This document shows, piece by piece, positions 20,186-30,019 of a stretch of 64,000 nt of DNA. The translations under genes and the position numbers were made by a program. Within the stretch, counting starts at the first letter, position 1. Each line of letters opens with the position of its first letter. The notes below the pieces were generated by a model. It worked only from the letters and a program-made list of their open reading frames with translations. It searched no databases and was not told the DNA's origin. This DNA is from Pseudomonas sp. NFACC02 (lineage in GTDB: Bacteria; Pseudomonadota; Gammaproteobacteria; Pseudomonadales; Pseudomonadaceae). Where the stretch lies: NCBI RefSeq assembly GCF_900110765.1, contig NZ_FOEO01000014.1, positions 62,001-126,000 on the forward strand. The letters run 5' to 3'.

Positions 20186-21166
20186 TCAGGCCTCGTTGAT
20201 CTGTTTTTCGGTGGCCTCTGCTTCATTGCCATTGAGCAGACGGTAGTTGCGGCCAATCGGGTGCGGCTGGTTACGCGCCTTCGCCAGCTCGATCTGTTTT
20301 TGCCGGTCGATGGCACTGCGACGGGTTTTCTCGCTCAGCGTATCCCAGCAATGCGGGCAACTGACACCCGGCGAATAGTGCTCGCTGGCGCGGTCTTCAG
20401 CACTGATCGGCGTGCGACAGGCATGGCATTGATCGTAGTCGCCTTCGGTCAGGTCGTGACGTACCGTCACACGGTTATCGAACACGAAGCAGTCGCCCCG
20501 CCATTGGCTCTGCTCCTGCGGCACTTCTTCCAGGTATTTCAGAATGCCACCCTTGAGGTGATACACCTCTTCGAAGCCTTCACCCAGCATGTAACTGGAG
20601 GCTTTTTCACAGCGAATGCCGCCGGTGCAGAACATCGCGACTTTCTTGTGCCGGGCCGGGTCGAAGTTGGCTTTGATGTACTCCGGGAACTCACGGAACG
20701 TGGTGGTTTTCGGGTCAATCGCGCCCTCGAACGTCCCGATGGACACTTCGTAATCGTTGCGGGTGTCGATCAGCAGCACTTCCGGATCGGCGATCAGGGC
20801 ATTCCAGTCCTTCGGCTCGACGTAGGTACCGACCGCTTTGTTCGGGTCCACGCCGGCGACACCCAGGGTGACGATTTCTTTCTTGAGTTTGACTTTGGTG
20901 CGATAGAACGGCTGCTCGTCGCAATACGACTCTTTGTGATCGATATCGTCCATGCGTGGGTCGTTCTTCAGCCAGGCCATCAGCCCGTCGATGCCTTCGC
21001 GGCTGCCGGAAACGGTGCCATTGATGCCTTCTTCGGCGATCAGCAGCGTCCCTTTGATGCCGTTGTCGACCATCGCCTTGAGCAATGGCTCGCGCAGTGA
21101 AACGTAGTCCGAAAGGGTGACGAATTTGTACAGCGCCGCGACGACGATGGGGGCGGTTTGGGTCAT
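20186..21166 (-). CDS. trhO: tRNA uridine(34) hydroxylase (rhodanese-like)
   Basis: TrhO (formerly YceA, UPF0176) hydroxylates the wobble uridine of some tRNAs to form ho5U. The start at 21166 ([18 protein letters not shown]) follows a GGAG site and gives 326 residues; a frame from 21319 adds 51 residues with no family character. An N-terminal acylphosphatase-like region precedes a rhodanese domain with active cysteine in [12 protein letters not shown]. Four C-terminal cysteines (CHAC, CPHC) may bind zinc. Confidence 0.92.
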   Translation of the reverse strand: MTQTAPIVVAALYKFVTLSDYVSLREPLLKAMVDNGIKGTLLIAEEGINGTVSGSREGIDGLMAWLKNDPRMDDIDHKESYCDEQPFYRTKVKLKKEIVTLGVAGVDPNKAVGTYVEPKDWNALIADPEVLLIDTRNDYEVSIGTFEGAIDPKTTTFREFPEYIKANFDPARHKKVAMFCTGGIRCEKASSYMLGEGFEEVYHLKGGILKYLEEVPQEQSQWRGDCFVFDNRVTVRHDLTEGDYDQCHACRTPISAEDRASEHYSPGVSCPHCWDTLSEKTRRSAIDRQKQIELAKARNQPHPIGRNYRLLNGNEAEATEKQINEA

Positions 21167-21352
21167 GTTGCGTCTCCAGGTGGTGACCCTCGCAAAGGGC
21201 CTACCGGATGAAAAATTCAGTTTGAAAGCGTGCCGACCCGGCAACGCGGCGCGGATTCTAGCAAAAATCGGAGGGAAACAGGCAGGGCGGTGGATCAGCG
21301 GGGCATTGATGCAGATCAACAGAGGCGCGTCAGCCGTGAACCTGACCTGTGT

Positions 21353-21427
21353 GCGAATTCATTCGCGAAAAATGGAGCAGTCGACAGGGATGCATGGACT
21401 GGCGCACTGTCTCGCGAATGAATTCGC
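21353..21427. repeat. Paired REP palindrome (REPIN) between trhO and bolA
   Basis: GCGAATTCATTCGCGA at 21353-21368 is a perfect 16-bp inverted repeat of 21412-21427, with a 43-bp spacer and GTGTG/CCACAGG flanks typical of Pseudomonas REP doublets. It fills most of the 320-bp spacer 21167-21486, in which I see no gene. Confidence 0.8.
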
Positions 21428-21486
21428 TTCCACAGGGGAAAACGCATTCATCCACGAAACGGGCCGAAACCGGGTTATGGACCCGC

Positions 21487-21783
21487 TCAGTCATGCCCAC
21501 CGGCACAGGTCGGCGAAGCGGGCGCAGCGCCGAGCTTCGACCATTCTTCCGGGGTGTAGGTGTGCAGTGCCAGCGCATGGAACTCACCCATCAAGCCGCC
21601 CAGCAGGCCATAGACCTTCTGGTGACGCTTGACGGCATTGAGGCCAGCGAACTGTTCGCTGACCACCACGGCCTTGTAGTGAGTGTCCGAGCCACGACTG
21701 TGCATGTGGCTTTCGTTGAGCACCTGAAGGTACTCGGGCTGAAAGACCGCCAACGCGGATTCGATTCGCTGTTGCATGCTCAT
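21487..21783 (-). CDS. bolA: BolA family protein
   Basis: A 98-residue BolA/IbaG-fold protein (MSMQQRIESALAVFQPEYLQ) with the conserved HYKAVVVSEQFAGLNAVKRHQKVY region (split here: HYKAVVVSEQF, then VKRHQKVYGLLGGLM). BolA proteins pair with monothiol glutaredoxins in iron-sulfur handling, and some also act as regulators of morphology and biofilm. It lies 13 bp after the DUF2059 gene on the same strand. From memory it matches PA0857. Confidence 0.9.
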   Translation of the reverse strand: MSMQQRIESALAVFQPEYLQVLNESHMHSRGSDTHYKAVVVSEQFAGLNAVKRHQKVYGLLGGLMGEFHALALHTYTPEEWSKLGAAPASPTCAGGHD

Positions 21784-21796
21784 GTCGTGAGTTCGC

Positions 21797-22330
21797 TTAT
21801 GGCTTCTTGGCAGGGGCAGCCGGGGCGCCTTTGGCGCCAGCAGGTGCCAGTTCCTTGGTCATGGATTCCAGCAAACCGGTCACCACAGGCACTGCAGGTT
21901 GCAGTTTTTCCTGGGTCATCTGGAACGACTGCTGGCTGATCTGCGGCATCTTGGCCTGGACTTTCTTGCCCAGAGGCGACTGGTAGAAGGCGACCAGGTC
22001 TTTCAGCTCGGACTCGGTGAAGTTATCGGTGTACAGCTTGACCATGTCAGGCTGCAGTTTGTCCCAGCCAATGGCTTTGTCCAACGCGGCATTGGCCTTG
22101 GCCTGATAGCTTTCCAGGACAGCTTTCTTGGAGTCAGGCGCTTTGGTTTCGGCGAAACGCTGGGCGAACATTTGCTGCGCTTGCATGTAAATCGGCGCAC
22201 CCAGCTGATCGGCATGGGCCAGTTTGAGGAATGCTACAGCGCTGGCTTCATGGCTGGCGGTGGCGGCGAGGGCCTGGCCGCTGGCGCATACCAGAGCGAC
22301 CGCAGCACAGATGGCGCGAAGACGGGTCAT
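21797..22330 (-). CDS. DUF2059 domain-containing secreted protein
   Basis: A 177-residue protein with a clear signal peptide (MTRLRAICAAVALVCASGQALA), so it should be periplasmic. The mature part is helical with the DUF2059 region (YTDNFTESELKDLVAFYQSP) and a proline/alanine/lysine-rich tail. The function is unknown. It is divergent from fumC across a 261-bp spacer and upstream of bolA in the same operon. From memory it matches PA0856. Confidence 0.82.
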   Translation of the reverse strand: MTRLRAICAAVALVCASGQALAATASHEASAVAFLKLAHADQLGAPIYMQAQQMFAQRFAETKAPDSKKAVLESYQAKANAALDKAIGWDKLQPDMVKLYTDNFTESELKDLVAFYQSPLGKKVQAKMPQISQQSFQMTQEKLQPAVPVVTGLLESMTKELAPAGAKGAPAAPAKKP

Positions 22331-22591
22331 CGAGTTTCCTTATCTAGCAGGCGAGGCTGAACCCCAAGGCCGAGCATTCTGCGCCCGTTTTCGCCTTACG
22401 CTCAACCCCCGGTGCTACGAGCGGTTAAATCCCCCGCCACACGGCATCGGTCTATCCGAAGGTATAACACGACCAGATCCTGTGTTTTGTCGCACACTGG
22501 CGGCTCGTGTTCTTGCCGCGCAGCCGCTGCCGGGAACCGAACCCGCTTCCCGGGTACTAAACTGCGCTAACGATCTTAAGGAGTGAGTCCA

Positions 22592-23986
22592 GTGAGCCGT
22601 ACCGAAACCGACAGCATAGGTCCGATCGAAGTCCCCGAAAACGCTTACTGGGGGGCACAAACTCAACGGTCTTTGATCAATTTCGCCATCGGCCAGGAAC
22701 GCATGCCGTTGCCGGTGCTGCATGCGCTGGCACTGATCAAGAAGGCCGCTGCCCGCGTCAACGACCGTAATGGCGACCTGCCTGCCGATATTGCGCGCCT
22801 GATCGAACAGTCCGCCGATGAAGTGCTGGAGGGTAGCCTCGATGACCAGTTCCCGCTGGTGGTCTGGCAGACAGGCAGCGGCACACAGAGCAACATGAAC
22901 GTTAATGAGGTTATCGCCGGACGGGCCAACGAATTGGCGGGTAAAGGTCGCGGCGGCAAGTCTCCGGTTCATCCGAACGATCACGTCAACCGTTCGCAGA
23001 GCTCCAACGACTGCTTCCCGACCGCCATGCACATCGCGGCAGCGCAAGCGGTAAAAGAGCAGTTGCTGCCCGCCATCGCCGAACTGTCCGCGGGCATTGC
23101 CGAGCAGTCGTCGCGCCACATGAAGCTGGTGAAAACCGGCCGCACGCACATGATGGACGCCACCCCGATCACGTTCGGCCAGGAGTTGTCCGCCTACGTT
23201 GCACAACTCGATTACGCTGAAAAGAGCATTCGGGCGGCCCTCCCCGCCGTCTGTGAGCTGGCTCAGGGCGGCACGGCGGTCGGGACCGGTCTCAACTCTC
23301 CGCACGGTTTTGCCGAAGCGGTGGCCGCTGAACTCGCGGCACTGTCCGGACTGCCCTTCGTCACCGCGCCCAACAAATTCGCCGCGCTCGCGGGCCACGA
23401 ACCCTTGACCGCACTGTCGGGCGCACTGAAAACCCTGGCGGTGACGCTGATGAAGATCGCCAACGACCTGCGCCTGCTGGGTTCGGGGCCGCGTGCCGGT
23501 CTGGCGGAAGTCAAATTGCCCGCCAACGAACCTGGCAGCTCGATCATGCCTGGCAAGGTCAACCCGACGCAGTGTGAAGCCCTGTCGATGCTGGCATGCC
23601 AGGTCATGGGCAACGACACCACGATTGCTTTCGCGGCCAGTCAGGGCCACTTGCAGTTGAACGTGTTCAAGCCGGTGATCATCCACAACCTGCTGCAATC
23701 GATCCGGTTGCTGGGCGACGGTTGCCGCAACTTCAACGAACACTGCATCGCAGGCATGGAACCTGATGCAGGAAAAATGGCGGAGCACCTGGAGCGCGGC
23801 CTGATGCTGGTCACGGCCCTGAACCCGCACATCGGGTACGACAAATCCGCGCAAATCGCCAAGAAAGCTTACAGCGAAGGCCTGACCTTGCGCGAAGCCG
23901 CTCTGCAGCTGGGCTTCCTCACCGATGCCGAGTTCGACGCCTGGGTTCGCCCGGAAAAGATGCTCGAGGCCGGCAGCAATGGCTGA
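22592..23986 (+). CDS. fumC: Class II fumarate hydratase
   Basis: This iron-independent fumarase interconverts fumarate and malate in the TCA cycle. From a GTG at 22592 (8 bases after AAGGAG) the protein has 464 residues; another GTG at 22583 overlaps the ribosome site and is less likely. Family motifs are [26 protein letters not shown], and the signature [15 protein letters not shown] with its catalytic serine. Context (trhO, bolA, DUF2059) indicates the fumC2 (PA0854) locus rather than the sodA-linked fumC1, as I recall both. Confidence 0.94.
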   Translation: MSRTETDSIGPIEVPENAYWGAQTQRSLINFAIGQERMPLPVLHALALIKKAAARVNDRNGDLPADIARLIEQSADEVLEGSLDDQFPLVVWQTGSGTQSNMNVNEVIAGRANELAGKGRGGKSPVHPNDHVNRSQSSNDCFPTAMHIAAAQAVKEQLLPAIAELSAGIAEQSSRHMKLVKTGRTHMMDATPITFGQELSAYVAQLDYAEKSIRAALPAVCELAQGGTAVGTGLNSPHGFAEAVAAELAALSGLPFVTAPNKFAALAGHEPLTALSGALKTLAVTLMKIANDLRLLGSGPRAGLAEVKLPANEPGSSIMPGKVNPTQCEALSMLACQVMGNDTTIAFAASQGHLQLNVFKPVIIHNLLQSIRLLGDGCRNFNEHCIAGMEPDAGKMAEHLERGLMLVTALNPHIGYDKSAQIAKKAYSEGLTLREAALQLGFLTDAEFDAWVRPEKMLEAGSNG

Positions 23987-24593
23987 GCCGATCAGCGGCG
24001 CCACCCCGCTGGAAGGGTATGGCAAACGCATCCTGATGGTCATCGGTACGCCGAAGACCATCAGTCTGGGCCACGCGCTGGGCGAAGCCTATGCCCACGG
24101 CGCGCGGAGTCAGGGACATGTGGTGCGCGTGCTGAAGCTGGAAGAACTGGAATTCGATCCGGTGCTGCGCGGCGGCTATGAGTCAAGTCAGACGCTGGAG
24201 CATGACCTGCTGGAGGCCCAGCGCGAGATTCACTGGGCCCAGCATCTGGTGTTCGTGTACCCGGTCTGGTGGGGCGGCCTGCCCAGTCTGCTCAGCGGGT
24301 TCTTCGACCGGGTGTTCATGCCCGGCTTCGCCTTCAAGGCCCACGGCCGTCATCATCCTGCCAACGAGTTGCTCAAGGGCCGGACCGCCGAGTTGCTGGT
24401 AACACTGGACACGCCCTCACGCTACTTTCGCTGGGTGCTCAAAGCCCCAGCGCATCGGCAGATGACGAAGGCGATTCTGGAGTTCTGCGGCATCAAGACC
24501 ACTCGATTGACGGAGTTTTCCCCGGTGCGCACATCGACTGAGGAACAACGCCAGCAATGGATTCACCAGGCTGAAGCGTTGGGTAAACGTTGA
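23979..24593 (+). CDS. Flavodoxin-fold NAD(P)H dehydrogenase (quinone-reductase-like)
   Basis: A 204-residue flavoprotein of the NQO1/KefF group. The start at 23979 ([20 protein letters not shown]) overlaps the fumC stop by 8 bp, so translation is coupled. FMN/FAD-type features include the early strand ILMVIGTPK, and the motif [20 protein letters not shown] is characteristic of the family. It probably performs two-electron reduction of quinones; the physiological substrate is unknown. Confidence 0.85.
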   Translation: MAEPISGATPLEGYGKRILMVIGTPKTISLGHALGEAYAHGARSQGHVVRVLKLEELEFDPVLRGGYESSQTLEHDLLEAQREIHWAQHLVFVYPVWWGGLPSLLSGFFDRVFMPGFAFKAHGRHHPANELLKGRTAELLVTLDTPSRYFRWVLKAPAHRQMTKAILEFCGIKTTRLTEFSPVRTSTEEQRQQWIHQAEALGKR

Positions 24594-24628
24594 CGTTTCG
24601 TTATTGAAAACCAGTGATCCTTACTAGA

Positions 24629-25069
24629 CCGCAATACCTGTAGGAGGCGTCCGAGGTTACGAGGGTATGGGCCGCAATTCGGACGAATGCGGTATGTCTC
24701 CACCATCGATGCTGCTGACCCACTGCATTCGCCAGCAAGCCGGCTCCCACAAGCCCGAGGCCCGGACAGCGATCTGATGGATGCCCCTGGCTGTCAACGA
24801 CGCCGTCCCTGTGGGAGACCTCCGAGGTTACGAGGGTATGGGCCGCAATTCGGACGAATGCGGTATGTCTTTCACCTTCGATGCTGCTGACCCACTGCCT
24901 TCGCGAGCAAGCTCACTCCCACCGGTCTGAGGTCTGGACACAGATTCGAGTATCAACCCGGCCCCTGTGGGAGACGTCCGAGGTTACGAGGGCAGCGAAT
25001 GCGGGCTGTCAGCCACCGTCGATGCTGCTGACACACTGTCGTTCGCCAGCGAGTCGGCTCCCCCCCCAC
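24629..25069. repeat. Tandem array of three REP-linked repeat units
   Basis: Three imperfect units lie at 24629-24750, 24807-24922 and 24964-25069. Each has CTGTGGGAG or CTGTAGGAG, then a shared core (TCCGAGGTTACGAGGG and, in units 1 and 2, GGCCGCAATTCGGACG), then GATGCTGCTGAC, then a REP arm ending near GGCTCCCAC. Unit 3 has lost about 20 bp of the core. A fourth, inverted copy is at 36513-36606. The array fills the 704-bp spacer 24594-25297; no gene is supported there. Confidence 0.85.
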
Positions 25070-25297
25070 TTGCGTTGTCCGGCCGTGCTCGTGAGCAATC
25101 AGGCGGCCGAAGTCTCGGCGTTCATTTCATTGAACCGGACTGACCGCACTGCATCCAACGCTTGCAGTTCGGAGTAAAGTGTCACTCGGCCAGCCGACTT
25201 TTCCGTCTCACGCTGTGGATAAGTTGTTGGACCGCCGGACACAGGTTTAGCCGTCCTGAATCGTTTTCCGACCATCCTCCCCAGCGCGGAGAAGGCT

Positions 25298-25522
25298 ATG
25301 TTAAGCAAGCGTGAGCAAGACCCTGAGACCGCCGTGCACTTTCGCAGCGACCGCGTCTCCCGCGTCAATGGCCTGTATTTTTTCAGCACCCGGGAAAACA
25401 CCCTCGAAGGCCCTTTTTTCAACAAAGAGGACGCAGCGCGGGAAACCGAAGCTTATATTCGGCGCATGCAGGGTGCCCGACCTTCACAGACCGACAGCTC
25501 GTCAGGCCCACTCAATGGCTGA
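25298..25522 (+). CDS. DUF6316 family small protein
   Basis: A 74-residue protein (MLSKREQDPETAVHFRSDRV) with the pattern NGLYFFSTRENTLEGPF followed by a helical segment. It resembles the small DUF6316 proteins common in Pseudomonas; function unknown. GGAGAAGG precedes the ATG. It is convergent with tapT, with a 3-bp gap. Confidence 0.72.
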   Translation: MLSKREQDPETAVHFRSDRVSRVNGLYFFSTRENTLEGPFFNKEDAARETEAYIRRMQGARPSQTDSSSGPLNG

Positions 25523-25525
25523 CTT

Positions 25526-26116
25526 TCAGGAATGATTGCGGCGAAAGGTTTCCTCCCCCATGGCCGCAATCTGCCCCTCGATCAAGGCATCGAACGGCTT
25601 TAGCAGCGACTCGAACGAACGATCCGGCTCCAGCGTGTGCAACGCATGGGTAATCGCTTCCAGCGTAGACAAAGCCTCCACACCGGGTACCTTGCGCAAG
25701 CGATAGCGCGAGGGCGGCGGATTTTCCAGCGTGACGCGGGGCAACGCGGCAAGCACTGGATTGAGGTGCAGCAGCTTGCGCGCCTTTCGCCAGGTGCCGT
25801 CGGGAATCACCAGCAACAAGGGCTCGACGTCGCCCGTTCGGGCGGTGAGCGCCGACGCGGCCTCCCCCGGGAACAACAGCCGGGCCTGATAACCCGGCAC
25901 ATTGAGCAACGTCTCAAGATTGTGAAAAACCTCCCCCACCACCAACTCGGCATTGTTCAACCCGAGCACCGCCAGACGCGCCGTGTTCAAGGCGTGATTG
26001 ACCTCGCTGGGGTGCTGCAGGATCAGCACGCGGGTGCGACTGTCGAGGGCGGGAATGAGCGCGCACAAGCAATGATTCTCGGGACGCAGGCAACGCTCAC
26101 AGCGAGCACGGGACAT
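25526..26116 (-). CDS. tapT: tRNA-uridine aminocarboxypropyltransferase (DTW domain)
   Basis: A 196-residue DTW-domain protein that would transfer the 3-amino-3-carboxypropyl group of SAM to uridine in tRNA (acp3U47). The N-terminal cysteines (CERCLRPENHCLC) are typical, and the signature DGTW appears in VIPDGTWRKARKLL. The assignment as TapT follows the characterised E. coli DTW protein family. It starts 12 bp from the end of gbuR on the same strand. Confidence 0.87.
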   Translation of the reverse strand: MSRARCERCLRPENHCLCALIPALDSRTRVLILQHPSEVNHALNTARLAVLGLNNAELVVGEVFHNLETLLNVPGYQARLLFPGEAASALTARTGDVEPLLLVIPDGTWRKARKLLHLNPVLAALPRVTLENPPPSRYRLRKVPGVEALSTLEAITHALHTLEPDRSFESLLKPFDALIEGQIAAMGEETFRRNHS

Positions 26117-26128
26117 GACCAGGGCCTC

Positions 26129-27022
26129 TCAGAGTGGGTTGAGCTGCGCTTTGAGCAGGTCGCGAAACGTCTGAATCAGAGGCTCGCGGCTGCGCCCGCG
26201 ACGCAGAATCATCGAGAACGGCGCCTGATAGCCAAATGTCGCGGGCAACAGCACACGCAAATGCCCGGAATCGACCCAGGATTGTGCGTAATGCTCTGGC
26301 AGATAACCGATGTACGCGCCGGAAAGCACCAAAATCAGCTGCGCCTCCATACTCTCCACGGTGGCAGCACTGTGCTTGAACCCATGCCGGGCCAGTTCCG
26401 CCTGACTCCAGTACCCACGTCCGACCATGCGCTGCTGAGTGATCACCGGCTCAGGAATGCGTCGCTCGGCAAACAACGGGTGGCGGCTGCTGCAGTACAG
26501 CCAGTGCTGTTCCCTGTACAGCGGCTGATACAGCAAACCGTTCATGCGCGTGGAAAAAGAACCAATGGCCAGGTCCAGACGATTGTCCAGTACTCCGAGT
26601 TGCAACTCGTAGGGGCTCATCACCGACAGGTGCAAATGCACGGCCGGATGCTCCTCGCTGTACGCACCAATCACCTCTGCAAACGGCAGCGCCCTGTCAC
26701 TGACCGTGGAGTCCAGCACGCCAAGGTTCAATGTCCCGCGCAGCTCGCCCTTGAGCGCTGCCGCGTAGTGTTCGAAACCTTCGAGTTCACTCAGCAAACG
26801 CAACGTTTCCTGATGAAACAACTCGCCCTTGCTGGTCAGACTGAAGCCGCCGCGACCACGATGGCATAACACAATGCCCAATGCCGACTCGAGTTGGCTC
26901 ATGTAGGTGCTGATGGCCGACGTCGACAGATTGAGTTCCTGCTGCGCGCTGGCAAATCCTTGATGGCGTACTACACAGGCGAAGATACGCAGCAGTTTGA
27001 GATCGGGTAATGCGTTGGCCAT
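26129..27022 (-). CDS. gbuR: LysR-family regulator of guanidinobutyrate use
   Basis: A 297-residue LysR-type transcription factor. It has an N-terminal winged helix (LKLLRIFACVVRHQGFASAQ, then STSAISTYMSQLE) and a periplasmic-binding-like effector domain from about residue 90. It is divergent from gbuA with a 187-bp spacer, the arrangement of the P. aeruginosa gbuR-gbuA pair in memory. It would activate gbuA in response to 4-guanidinobutyrate; that ligand is inferred from synteny. Confidence 0.85.
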   Translation of the reverse strand: MANALPDLKLLRIFACVVRHQGFASAQQELNLSTSAISTYMSQLESALGIVLCHRGRGGFSLTSKGELFHQETLRLLSELEGFEHYAAALKGELRGTLNLGVLDSTVSDRALPFAEVIGAYSEEHPAVHLHLSVMSPYELQLGVLDNRLDLAIGSFSTRMNGLLYQPLYREQHWLYCSSRHPLFAERRIPEPVITQQRMVGRGYWSQAELARHGFKHSAATVESMEAQLILVLSGAYIGYLPEHYAQSWVDSGHLRVLLPATFGYQAPFSMILRRGRSREPLIQTFRDLLKAQLNPL

Positions 27023-27209
27023 GATGTGTCCGGGAAAGGGTGTCGCGGTAGCAATCCGCGAAGCTTACCCGATACTTCAGAAATTTCTGAACTAAGTATT
27101 TTGCCTCAGCGATTGTTCGCAAGCCGCCCGGTTCGCAGAATCGGCACAGCTTCTGCAAAGCACAACCGGCTTCTGACACCTACCGATCACCCACCGATGA
27201 GGCAATCCC

Positions 27210-28160
27210 GTGGACAAGATTTTCCACCAACCACTGGGCGGCAACGAAATGCCGCGCTTCGCCGGCATCGCCACCATGATGCGTCTGCCCCACCTGCAAT
27301 CGGCCGCGGGTCTTGATGCCGCCTTCATTGGCGTGCCACTGGACATCGGCACGTCGCTGCGGGCTGGCACCCGTTTCGGTCCTCGCGAGATCCGTGCCGA
27401 ATCGGTGATGATCCGTCCGTACAATATGGCCACGGGCGCCGCACCGTTCGATTCCCTCTCTGTTGCCGACATCGGCGACGTCGCGATCAACACCTTCAAT
27501 CTGCTGGATGCCGTGCGCATCATCGAAGAAGCGTACGACGGCTTTCTGGAGCACGGCATCATCCCGCTGACGCTGGGTGGCGACCACACCATCACCCTGC
27601 CAATCCTGCGTGCCATCCACAAGAAACACGGCAAGGTCGGTCTGGTGCACATCGACGCCCATGCTGACGTCAACGACCACATGTTCGGCGAAAAGATCGC
27701 CCACGGGACGACCTTCCGCCGCGCGGTGGAAGAAGGCCTGCTGGACTGCGACCGCGTGGTGCAGATCGGTCTGCGCGCACAGGGTTACACCGCTGAAGAC
27801 TTCAACTGGAGCCGCAAACAGGGCTTCCGGGTGGTGCAAGCTGAGGAGTGCTGGCACAAATCGCTGGAACCGTTGATGGCTGAAGTGCGCGAGAAAGTCG
27901 GCGGAGGTCCGGTGTACCTGAGCTTCGACATCGACGGCATCGACCCGGCGTGGGCGCCAGGCACTGGCACCCCTGAAATCGGCGGACTGACCACCATTCA
28001 GGCCATCGAAATCATCCGTGGCTGCCAGGGTCTCGACCTCATCGGTTGCGACCTGGTAGAAGTCTCGCCGCCTTACGACACCACCGGGAACACCTCGCTG
28101 CTGGGCGCCAATCTGCTGTACGAAATGCTCTGCGTGCTGCCGGGTGTCACGCACCGCTAG
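27210..28160 (+). CDS. gbuA: Guanidinobutyrase
   Basis: A 316-residue ureohydrolase of the arginase/agmatinase family that should hydrolyse 4-guanidinobutyrate to 4-aminobutyrate and urea. The binuclear manganese ligands are in LTLGGDHTIT, HIDAHADVND and LSFDIDGIDP. The N-terminus (MDKIFHQPLGGNEMPRF) closely matches what I remember of P. aeruginosa GbuA, and the divergent LysR gene plus downstream symporter support this over agmatinase or guanidinopropionase. Confidence 0.9.
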   Translation: MDKIFHQPLGGNEMPRFAGIATMMRLPHLQSAAGLDAAFIGVPLDIGTSLRAGTRFGPREIRAESVMIRPYNMATGAAPFDSLSVADIGDVAINTFNLLDAVRIIEEAYDGFLEHGIIPLTLGGDHTITLPILRAIHKKHGKVGLVHIDAHADVNDHMFGEKIAHGTTFRRAVEEGLLDCDRVVQIGLRAQGYTAEDFNWSRKQGFRVVQAEECWHKSLEPLMAEVREKVGGGPVYLSFDIDGIDPAWAPGTGTPEIGGLTTIQAIEIIRGCQGLDLIGCDLVEVSPPYDTTGNTSLLGANLLYEMLCVLPGVTHR

Positions 28161-28171
28161 TAGTCACGCCG

Positions 28172-28266
28172 AACCTGTAGGAGCGCTCTTGCCCGCGAAC
28201 GCAGTGTGCCAGTGCCAGATATTTCACAGGCAAATGGCAATCGCGGGCGAGCGCGCTCCTGCAAAA
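28172..28266. repeat. REPIN between gbuA and the symporter gene
   Basis: Two inverted REP arms (GTAGGAGCGCTCTTGCCCGC and, inverted, GCGGGCGAGCGCGCTCCTGC) are separated by about 45 bp. This is the usual REP-doublet arrangement of Pseudomonas and could stabilise or attenuate the gbuA transcript before the transporter gene. Confidence 0.75.
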
Positions 28267-28372
28267 GCTCATCGCGGCACAACACGATAAGCAGCCTTCA
28301 CCCGCTGACTGCCTGAGCCGTCTCAGCCGGATGAAGTGCGATTCACTATAAAAACAATGATTGGAGACACCC

Positions 28373-29752
28373 ATGGCTTTAGATATTTGTGTGGTGCTGA
28401 TTTACGCAGCCGGCATGCTGGTGTTGGGTTGGTATGGCATGCGCAAAGCCAAGACCCATGAAGATTATCTGGTGGCCGGTCGTAACCTTGGGCCCAGCCT
28501 CTATATGGGCACCATGGCCGCCACTGTTCTGGGCGGCGCCTCCACTGTCGGCACCGTTCGCCTGGGTTATGTGCATGGCCTTTCCGGTTTCTGGCTCTGT
28601 GCGGCACTGGGCGCGGGAATCATCGCGCTGAACCTGTTCCTCGCCAGACCGCTGCTCAAGCTGCGTATCTTTACCGTGACGCAAATCCTCGAAAAGCGTT
28701 ACAACCCGATGGCCCGCCAGGCCAGCGCGGTCATCATGCTCGCGTATGCATTGATGATCGGCGTGACCTCCATCCTCGCCATTGGCACCGTCATGCAGGT
28801 GCTGTTCGATCTCCCGTTCTGGCTATCGGTCGTGTTGGGCGGTGGCGTGGTGGTCGTGTATTCGACCATCGGCGGCATGTGGTCACTGACCTTGACCGAC
28901 ATCGTCCAGTTCGTGATCAAGACCGTCGGCCTGATGTTCATCCTGTTGCCGATCTGCCTGTACCGCGTGGGCGGATGGGACGAACTGGTCGCCAGGCTGC
29001 CAACGTCCAGCTTCAACTGGACCACCATCGGCTGGGACACCATCACCACCTACTTCCTGATTTACTTCTTCGGCATCCTGATCGGTCAGGACATCTGGCA
29101 GCGGGTGTTCACTGCACGTACCGAAAACGTCGCCCGATACGCAGGTTCGGTAGCCGGCATTTACTGCATCGTCTACGGACTGGTCTGCGCACTGATCGGT
29201 ATGGCAGCGCATGTTTTGCTGCCCGACCTGAGCAATGTCAATACCGCGTTCGCTGCAATCGTCAAAGCTGCACTGCCAGATGGCATCCGTGGTCTGGTCA
29301 TCGCTGCGGCACTCGCCGCCATGATGTCCACCGCCAGTGCTGGCCTGCTCGCGGCGTCCACCACCCTGACCGAAGACTTGCTGCCGAAGCTGCGTGGCGG
29401 CAAACAATCGAGTCTGGGCATCAATCGCCTGTTCACGGCCCTGACCGGGCTGGTCGTACTGGCGATCGCGCTGGTGGTCAATGATGTCATCAGCGCACTG
29501 ACGCTGGCGTACAACCTGCTCGTCGGTGGCATGCTCATCCCGTTGATCGGTGCGATCTACTGGAAACGCGCCACCACGGCGGGTGCCATCACCAGCATGA
29601 CCCTGGGCTTCATCACGGCTCTGGCATTCATGTTCAAGGATGGCCTGGACGCCAATACACCGATCTACTACAGCCTGGCGGTCGGCCTGGCGAGCTTTGT
29701 ACTGGTCAGCCTGGTATCGACACGCAGTGTCGCGTTGACCCGCGCAGCGTGA
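28373..29752 (+). CDS. Sodium:solute symporter (SSS family)
   Basis: A 459-residue inner-membrane transporter with about 13 hydrophobic helices. It shows the SSS features DYLVAGRNLG in the first loop, TVGTVRLGY, and GQDIWQRVF near the middle. The ATG at 28373 follows GGAG; a TTG at 28361 in frame is less likely. Position after gbuA, as in PA1418 from memory, suggests uptake of guanidino compounds, but specificity is inferred only from context. Confidence 0.88.
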   Translation: MALDICVVLIYAAGMLVLGWYGMRKAKTHEDYLVAGRNLGPSLYMGTMAATVLGGASTVGTVRLGYVHGLSGFWLCAALGAGIIALNLFLARPLLKLRIFTVTQILEKRYNPMARQASAVIMLAYALMIGVTSILAIGTVMQVLFDLPFWLSVVLGGGVVVVYSTIGGMWSLTLTDIVQFVIKTVGLMFILLPICLYRVGGWDELVARLPTSSFNWTTIGWDTITTYFLIYFFGILIGQDIWQRVFTARTENVARYAGSVAGIYCIVYGLVCALIGMAAHVLLPDLSNVNTAFAAIVKAALPDGIRGLVIAAALAAMMSTASAGLLAASTTLTEDLLPKLRGGKQSSLGINRLFTALTGLVVLAIALVVNDVISALTLAYNLLVGGMLIPLIGAIYWKRATTAGAITSMTLGFITALAFMFKDGLDANTPIYYSLAVGLASFVLVSLVSTRSVALTRAA

Positions 29753-29792
29753 TTGCGTAACCGTCCTTGCCGTGACGTGGTTGAAACAGATC

Positions 29793-29819
29793 AGGGCGCC
29801 TGAGAGCGCCCTTATTTAT
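29793..29819 (+). terminator. Rho-independent terminator after the symporter gene
   Basis: AGGGCGC (29793-29799) pairs with GCGCCCT (29806-29812) and is followed by TTATTTAT. It lies 41 bp past the symporter stop and closes the gbuA-symporter unit. Confidence 0.8.
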
Positions 29820-30019
29820 GCGCAGTTACAAAAAATCCGCACGACCAAGGCGGCTCCGGCCATGAAAGTTGAACTAGCCTTGGTCAGGACAGCGTGCTGG
29901 CGAGTCGCCGTAAAGATGCGTTCACTTCAGGAGCCGTCAACCGCCAGACAGTTACGTCACAACCCTCTGTTTTTGAAGTCGGGGTCATTTTTCGAATACG
30001 TCAAATCAGGGGGATTGCC

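Noticed and set aside
22415..24061. A 548-codon minus-strand frame opposite fumC
   Set aside because: It covers fumC and its flanks in antisense; fumC has all catalytic motifs on the other strand.
24629..25069. CRISPR-like repetition
   Set aside because: Units are over 100 bp, imperfect and REP-linked, with no short uniform repeats or unique spacers, and there are no cas genes.
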